Assembly (NCBI GenBank): GCA_003669605.1
Contig: QWOP01000042.1
Span: forward strand, 1-64,000
Origin: Planctomycetota bacterium
GTDB taxonomy: Bacteria > Planctomycetota > Planctomycetia > Pirellulales > UBA1268
Length of the DNA stretch: 64,000 nt
Direction: 5' to 3'
A program made the position numbers and the translations under genes. The notes below the pieces were generated by a model. That model was given only the letters and a program-made list of their open reading frames with translations. It made no database searches and was not told the DNA's origin. This document shows, piece after piece, positions 59,136 to 64,000 of the stretch; position 1 is the stretch's first letter, and every line of letters starts with the position of its first letter.

Positions 59136-59391
59136 GATCCATTGACTCCGACCAAGTATCCGCTGGGTGGGCACCGTCCGTGGTGGCCGTTCCTCTGCGA
59201 TTTCTACTGTACGGCGTCAAAACTTCTGGCGACAACCCCCCCCACACCAACTCCACAGGCGGTGCAGCGACAGACAGTCACCTGAGAACGACAGATCGTT
59301 CACAGGCGAGGGGTGTTTTCTTCGGGGATCTTTCGCCTTGGGATGGCAGGCCCATCCTGCTAGCCTCCCCGCCCCCCCGGGAGATCTATCC

Positions 59392-60327
59392 ATGCGCTCC
59401 AGTATTCTTCCCTCTCCCCTCACTTCCCCCCCTCAGGCGTTGCCGCCAGGCCCGCGCCGGAGCGTCTCCGCGGTCGGGGCTGTGGCATGTCTGTGTGGGA
59501 TCGCACTCCTCACCCCTCCCGCCAGCGCCCCGGCGCAGGAACCGGGAACTCTCCGAGTGGAGACCACCGTGTTCACTGGCGACGACAAGGAGCCTGTGGC
59601 CCGGAGCCTGACGCTGTTCCGCAACGGCATCGCCTGGGACTTCCTCGAGCCGGTGGTGAAACCGGGGGGCAAGGGCGACGGCGGGGGGGAAAAGAAAACC
59701 GAATTCGTGCTTCACGACCCGGCACGGCAGCGGATCGTGCTGGTGGATCCCGAGCGGAGCGTGAAGACCCACATCGACACCCTGCGCTTGGAGCGGCTGC
59801 GGGCCTCGCTGGGGACGTGGGCCAGGAAATCAGACGACAAGGTGATGGCGTGGGCGGGAGGCCCAGATTTCACCTCCGCCATCGAGGAGGATTCCAAGAG
59901 CGTGACTCTCGTGGGACCGCGGGTCCGATACGACGTCCGCTTTGAGCCGGCGCCCTCGGCTGACGCAGCCGAGGAATACAGCCGGTTCGCCGACGCGGCG
60001 CTCCTGGTCAAGGCGCTTATCCATCCGGGGGGCCTGCCACCATTTCCGCGGATCGCGATCAATCGTCGGGTGGCCACGGCGGGTGGCATCCCGATCGCCG
60101 TCACCTTGGAGATGGAGTCGCGCGTGTCAAAATTCGGCGGCCGTGCGGATGTTGTCCGCTCCGAACACAAGGTTCTCCCTTCACTCCTGGCAGGTGATCA
60201 CAAGCGGATCGCCTCCGCCGAGGAGCGGCTCGCGGTGGCGGAGTCAGTCGATCTGGCCACCTACGCCGGTGCGCTTCCGGCCCCTCCAGGCGCCGCTGGA
60301 GAGACCGCAGCACCTGCGCTCCGCTAA
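59392..60327 (+). CDS. Exported protein of unknown function
   Basis: The 311-residue protein has a signal peptide ending near ASAPAQ. The rest is soluble; a strand-rich region begins RVETTVFTGDDKEPVARSLT and includes FRNGIAWDFLE, an ordering seen in other planctomycete exported proteins that I cannot name. The ATG at 59392 is the first in frame before the signal peptide. The stop merges with the dispersed repeat (copy B). Confidence 0.7.
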   Translation: MRSSILPSPLTSPPQALPPGPRRSVSAVGAVACLCGIALLTPPASAPAQEPGTLRVETTVFTGDDKEPVARSLTLFRNGIAWDFLEPVVKPGGKGDGGGEKKTEFVLHDPARQRIVLVDPERSVKTHIDTLRLERLRASLGTWARKSDDKVMAWAGGPDFTSAIEEDSKSVTLVGPRVRYDVRFEPAPSADAAEEYSRFADAALLVKALIHPGGLPPFPRIAINRRVATAGGIPIAVTLEMESRVSKFGGRADVVRSEHKVLPSLLAGDHKRIASAEERLAVAESVDLATYAGALPAPPGAAGETAAPALR

Positions 60328-60446
60328 CTGCCCGTTGAAAAAGTCATCCCTGACCTTTTTCCCCTTGGAAAACCTCCGGTTTTCTCGAGTGCTGCGCACT
60401 CGCGACCGCCTCCTGCTGTCGGGCCGGCAGTTTATCCACGGCCTGC
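60326..60446 (+). repeat. Copy B of a dispersed intergenic repeat (longest copy)
   Basis: Its first part (60326-60412) aligns with gaps to 29335-29421. Its last part (60418-60446) matches 49479-49507 at 27 of 29 positions. It begins at the stop codon of the exported-protein gene. Confidence 0.5.
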
Positions 60447-60780
60447 TGAGCGGGGAGAAGGGTGCCCCCCGGCCGAAGGTCTGCCATCTCTTCAACCGCA
60501 GACCGACGCGTCCCGCGATCGATACCGCCGGATCGCGCCGGAACAATACGATCCACAGGAATTGACTCCGCGGCCCCCAAGAAACTCGGCCTGGACGGAC
60601 GATGTTTCCTCTACCGCACAGATTGCCCATCTCACTGAATCAGCCCTGCTTCCACCATCTTGGGGAAACAGGCCACACGGCAGATCGCCCGGACGGCAGG
60701 AGGCCGCGGTGGTTGACATGTGTACAGCGTTGTCACTAGAGTTCAACGATTCATCGACACAGCCCGGAATGGAGTCTCCC
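60328..60780 (+). other. 453-nt gap and csrA leader
   Basis: Apart from the repeat and the csrA promoter and leader, no gene is supported. The frame from 60562 into csrA has no ribosome site. Confidence 0.5.
60713..60742 (+). promoter_or_regulatory. Candidate sigma-70 promoter of csrA
   Basis: A consensus TTGACA (60713-60718) and TAGAGT (60737-60742) are 18 nt apart, ending 38 nt before the csrA ATG. The -10 matches the consensus at four of six positions. Confidence 0.5.
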
Positions 60781-61053
60781 ATGCTGGTTCTCTCGCGAAA
60801 ACAGAACGAACGGATTCGAGTGGGCGATTCGGTCGTGGTGACCATCGTCCGCGTCAGCGGCGACAAGGTGCGGATTGGGATCGAGGCCCCGCCGGGTGTG
60901 CGCGTGCTCCGCGACGAGCTTCGCGGCCATTCCGACAGGGACTTGGGCCGCGTTGACGGAGCCGGTATCTCCCAGCAGCCGACCAACACGCAGGCGATCG
61001 AATTGCGGTTACCGCCGCTGGCCATCGATCGGCTGTTGAGCGCGGCCGGGTGA
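60781..61053 (+). CDS. csrA: Carbon storage regulator CsrA
   Basis: The 90-residue protein begins MLVLSRKQNERIRVG and has the normal 60-residue CsrA fold (VVVTIVRVSGDKVRIGIEAP, VRVLRDEL). About 25 extra residues (QPTNTQAIELRLPPLA) follow. CsrA is an RNA-binding dimer that recognises GGA. Two GGA motifs (60766 and 60771) overlap its own ribosome site, so self-repression is likely. The Gly/Arg/Glu positions of the RNA-binding face are present. Confidence 0.95.
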   Translation: MLVLSRKQNERIRVGDSVVVTIVRVSGDKVRIGIEAPPGVRVLRDELRGHSDRDLGRVDGAGISQQPTNTQAIELRLPPLAIDRLLSAAG

Positions 61054-61056
61054 TGA

Positions 61057-61809
61057 ATGCCATCGTTCCTTGACACGTGGCCCCGCCGGGCGGGCATCGC
61101 CGCCGCCGTGGCGGTGGGCTTCCTCGCCACTGCCGTGATCGTCGTTCGCTATCAACCACCGGTGGTGAGGGGACCTTTATCCCTCACCACCGGTGCTTCC
61201 CAACCATCCCCTGATCAGGCCTCCAGTCGGATGCTGACCAAGGCCTCCGCCTTTCTCGCCGCCCTCAACAGACCCGGCGACTGGGGAACCGCCGTCACCG
61301 ACGAGGAGGTGAATGCCTGGCTGACGGTCGATTTGCCCAGAAACCATGCCAGACTCCTCCCCCGGGGCATGCGACTGCCGGTGGTCCGTTTCTTGGAACG
61401 GGGTATTGCAGCCGCGATTCGCGTCGGCACCGGGCCCTTCGAGGCCACGCTGTGGGCCGAGGCGACCGTCCAACTCCGCCGAGACAACCTGATCGGGGTC
61501 GGCATCCGGGCCGCCGGAATCGGTGCCATCCCCATCTCCCCAGGCTTGGTGCTCAAGGGGATTGCCAGCCGCGCTGCCGCCGCCGGGGTCACGACCGAAA
61601 TCCGCCTCGTCGAAGGACAGCCCCAGTTGCTCCTCCAGCTGCCTGGAAATACTCGCGGGGCACCGGGAGATGGCCCGGAGTACCATCTTGAGGGCCTGCG
61701 GCTCACTCCCGGAGAACTTGTCTTGGCCGGCACAACACAGATTGCTCCGGCAAGCGCCACCTTGCTTCAGGCGCCCGATCCACCGCGGGGGGCCAATCCG
61801 CAGCGGTAG
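61057..61809 (+). CDS. Membrane-anchored protein of unknown function, coupled to csrA
   Basis: The 250-residue product has an N-terminal membrane segment (about residues 11-31) and an extracytoplasmic domain with a regular strand pattern (FEATLWAEATVQLRRDNL, IPISPGLVLKGIA). No family was recognised. It starts 3 nt after the csrA stop, so it is co-transcribed. A 15-bp inverted repeat (61157-61195) lies inside the coding region, just past the anchor. Confidence 0.7.
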   Translation: MPSFLDTWPRRAGIAAAVAVGFLATAVIVVRYQPPVVRGPLSLTTGASQPSPDQASSRMLTKASAFLAALNRPGDWGTAVTDEEVNAWLTVDLPRNHARLLPRGMRLPVVRFLERGIAAAIRVGTGPFEATLWAEATVQLRRDNLIGVGIRAAGIGAIPISPGLVLKGIASRAAAAGVTTEIRLVEGQPQLLLQLPGNTRGAPGDGPEYHLEGLRLTPGELVLAGTTQIAPASATLLQAPDPPRGANPQR

Positions 61810-61927
61810 GCATCGCAAAAGCCCCTTTGAGTCTGCCGACCATTCCCCTCGATCCAGGAAAGCGTTCCCCAGCGGCACCGTCCGCCCCTCTCCACGATCA
61901 CGTCTCTTTTTCCAATAGGGCCATGCC

Positions 61928-63316
61928 ATGTCGACCATCCGGTTTCTCGGTGCGGCCGGTACCGTATCAGGCTCCAGACACCTCCTCGAGCACGACGGCA
62001 AGCGTGTCCTGGTGGATTGCGGACTGTTCCAGGGGGAGAAGGGGTTGCGACTGCGGAACTGGGACCGGTTTGCGGTCCCTCCCGACTCCATCGACGCGGT
62101 GGTCCTGACCCACGGCCACATCGATCACTCCGGTTGGCTGCCACGGTTGGTCCGGGAGGGCTTCCGGGGTCCGATCCTCACCTCGCGGGCCACCGCCGAT
62201 CTCCTTGGCCTGCTCCTCTACGATTCGGCCAAATGCCAAGACGAGGACGCCGAATATGCCAACCGCAAGGGCTATTCGCGGCACCAACCAGCGCTCCCTC
62301 TCTACGACGAGAAGGACGTCGACCGGGCACTGCGCCTTGTCCGGCCCGTCGATCGCGAAACCTGGTTCCCCCCCGCGAAGGAGATCCGCTGCAGGTTTCA
62401 CGACGCCGGACACATGCTCGGCAGTTCGTTTGTGGAGATGGAATTGGCGACATCCGCGGAGCCCTTGCGGATCGTCTTCTCGGGGGACGTCGGCCGGTAC
62501 GACGCACCGCTTTACAACGATCCTGTGCCTCCTCCCCCCTGCGACATCCTCGTCTGCGAGAGCACCTACGGTGATCGCGATCACACCCCCAGTCGTCCGC
62601 TCGACGAACTGGAGGCGGCGACGAAGGAAGCCATCGCGCGGGGGGGCATGCTGCTGGTGGCATCGTTCGCCATTGGCCGCTGCCAGCAACTGGTCTATCT
62701 CTTACGAACGCTGATGGCTGCCGGGAGGCTGCCCGAGATTCCGGTCTGGATCGATTCCCCGATGGCAGTCGAGGCCACGGAGGTCTTCCGGCGCCACGTC
62801 GAAGAACACGACTTCACCGAAGCCCGCATGCAGGGGGTCGCCGATTCACTCGCCTCACCGTGGGTGCGGATGGCCAAGACCGCCGATGAATCGAAGGCCA
62901 TCAATGCCCACGCCGGGCCCGGCATCGTCATCGCATCCAGCGGGATGATGAACGGCGGCCGGATCCTCCATCATCTGGCCCGTCGCCTTCCCGACCCCAA
63001 GACGACGGTGCTCGTTGCCGGATTCCAGGCCATCGGTACCCGTGGTCGCTCGCTCGTCGACGGCGCTCGGTTTCTGCACATTCACGGCCGTGACATTGAA
63101 GTCCGGGCCGCGGTGCGGCGGGTTGATGCCCTCTCCGGCCACGCCGATCGTCACGAGTTGTCGCGTTGGCTGGGCAGCATGCCCACCCCGCGGCGCACAT
63201 TCCTCGTCCATGGTGAGCCCGCCGCCGCACGCGGTCTGGCCGATCACCTCCGCACCACCCTGGGCTGGGAGACGACCATCCCCGCGATCGGCGACGCCTT
63301 TGACATCAGTTCCTGA
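61928..63316 (+). CDS. Beta-CASP metallo-hydrolase (MBL-fold RNA nuclease-like)
   Basis: The 462-residue protein has the metallo-beta-lactamase zinc motif HGHIDHSG (about residues 62-69), DAGHMLGSS, SGDVGRY and the beta-CASP motifs A-C (ESTYGDRDH, ASSGMMNGG, SGHADRHEL). It is of CPSF-73/YSH1 type. Relatives cleave or trim RNA and some DNA. Substrate and partners are not evident. It follows the previous gene by 118 nt. Confidence 0.93.
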   Translation: MSTIRFLGAAGTVSGSRHLLEHDGKRVLVDCGLFQGEKGLRLRNWDRFAVPPDSIDAVVLTHGHIDHSGWLPRLVREGFRGPILTSRATADLLGLLLYDSAKCQDEDAEYANRKGYSRHQPALPLYDEKDVDRALRLVRPVDRETWFPPAKEIRCRFHDAGHMLGSSFVEMELATSAEPLRIVFSGDVGRYDAPLYNDPVPPPPCDILVCESTYGDRDHTPSRPLDELEAATKEAIARGGMLLVASFAIGRCQQLVYLLRTLMAAGRLPEIPVWIDSPMAVEATEVFRRHVEEHDFTEARMQGVADSLASPWVRMAKTADESKAINAHAGPGIVIASSGMMNGGRILHHLARRLPDPKTTVLVAGFQAIGTRGRSLVDGARFLHIHGRDIEVRAAVRRVDALSGHADRHELSRWLGSMPTPRRTFLVHGEPAAARGLADHLRTTLGWETTIPAIGDAFDISS

Positions 63317-63387
63317 ACGCTCGCCCCGCGTCCGTTGTCAGGCCCCACCAGCGTCCCTTTCAGCCCCGCTTTCCTCGCCGAAATCCG

Positions 63388-64000
63388 ATGCCCAACACAC
63401 CCCCAGCCCCCCCCAAGACATGCAGTATGCTCCCCGACACAACGCTCGGGGACGATGTTGCGCTCGTGGCCGAGAACATGGAGGCGATCCTCAGTTCGCC
63501 GAGTTACGGACTCGCCCAAAACGACCACCGGCTGATGGAAAGACCCGAAGTTCGCGGCGCCCGCATGCTGCTGGAGCTTGAGAAGGCGGAACTGGCCTTC
63601 CGGGAGCACAAGATCGACTCCACGGTGATCGTCTTTGGCGGCACCCAAATCGTCGAACGAGGGGCTGCCGAACGGCGGCTTTCGGAGACCCGCAGGGCCT
63701 CGCAAGCCAACCCCGATTCCCCGCGGCTGAAACGGGACTTCGTGCGGGCCGAGAAACTCCTCTCGCGGAGCCGGTATTACGACGACGCCCGCGCGTTCGC
63801 CCGGCTGGTATCGATCGATAACCAGTGCGATGACATCCGCAAATTCGTGATTGTCACCGGGGGAGGGCCAGGGATCATGGAGGCCGCCAACCGCGGTGCC
63901 TTCGACGTCGGCTGCCAGTCGATCGGCCTCAACATCAAACTCCCCGCCGAGCAGCAACCGAATCCCTTCATCACGCCCGACCTCTGCTTCCAGTTTAAAT
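63388..64000 (+). CDS. LOG-family protein (partial, cut by window edge)
   Basis: The 204 residues before the edge match the N-terminal part of LOG/TIGR00730 proteins: VIVFGGTQIVE and VTGGGPGIMEAANRGAFDVG. The PGGxGT motif should lie beyond the edge. Known relatives are cytokinin-type phosphoribohydrolases, acting on nucleoside monophosphates. ATG at 63388 or 63427 is possible; 63388 is listed. Confidence 0.85.
   Translation, partial: MPNTPPAPPKTCSMLPDTTLGDDVALVAENMEAILSSPSYGLAQNDHRLMERPEVRGARMLLELEKAELAFREHKIDSTVIVFGGTQIVERGAAERRLSETRRASQANPDSPRLKRDFVRAEKLLSRSRYYDDARAFARLVSIDNQCDDIRKFVIVTGGGPGIMEAANRGAFDVGCQSIGLNIKLPAEQQPNPFITPDLCFQFK

Noticed and set aside
60562-60780. 73-codon extension in front of csrA
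   Set aside because: CsrA starts at MLVLSRKQ by family rule. The extension holds the promoter and ribosome site.

Overview
The window reads as chromosomal DNA of a high-GC planctomycete, probably Pirellulales-like. This rests on: an EF-Tu whose switch I lacks the usual RGITI string, a free-standing RNA polymerase alpha C-terminal domain protein, an exosortase/EpsI/chain-length exopolysaccharide locus, a CotH-family exported protein, a true formylglycine-generating enzyme (planctomycetes are sulfatase-rich), and many exported proteins that resemble no common family. No rRNA, CRISPR array, intact insertion sequence or phage gene was seen, and codon use looks even throughout.

Region 1 (1-7433): a tightly coupled minus-strand operon for DAB-type inorganic carbon uptake: dabA, dabB, then a second complex-I-like membrane subunit cut by the window edge. 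A plus-strand receiver/SpoIIE-type phosphatase is divergent from it. Region 2 (7488-22973): a housekeeping block in the order known from the E. coli tufB region: tRNA-Thr(UGU), tRNA-Tyr(GUA), tRNA-Gly(UCC), tRNA-Thr(GGU), tuf, tRNA-Trp(CCA), secE, nusG, rplK, rplA, rplJ, rplL, rpoB, rpoC. Long GC-rich stem-loops follow tuf, rplL, rpoB and rpoC.

Region 3 (23153-34084): an exported protein coupled to a membrane-anchored FGE, PolX with a PHP domain, a Pro/Ala-rich exported protein, a minus-strand cassette (multi-span membrane protein, arrestin-like protein, small AAA+-like ATPase), the alpha-CTD protein and a UvrD/PcrA helicase. Region 4 (34057-40667): a minus-strand exopolysaccharide locus: exosortase, BY-kinase-like chain-length protein, EpsI-type protein, GDP-mannose dehydratase and GDP-fucose synthase. 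Here the GDP-sugar genes would supply fucose-type precursors while exosortase and chain-length proteins handle surface export or anchoring.

Region 5 (40802-52463): mixed single genes: prepilin peptidase-like protein, LPG-synthase-type flippase-like membrane protein, Nudix hydrolase, YgfZ-like protein, HTH regulator, RdgB, GT-B glycosyltransferase, parvulin isomerase, ScpB. Region 6 (52789-64000): an extremely acidic small protein, M28 peptidase with PDZ, tRNA-Ser(GCU), molybdopterin oxidoreductase, CotH protein, exported proteins, CsrA, a beta-CASP metallo-hydrolase and a partial LOG-family protein. A dispersed intergenic repeat links sites near 29.4, 49.5 and 60.4 kb.

The best candidates for under-described biology are the three-subunit DAB operon, the arrestin-like/AAA+ cassette beside the alpha-CTD protein, the acidic protein, and the dispersed repeat family.
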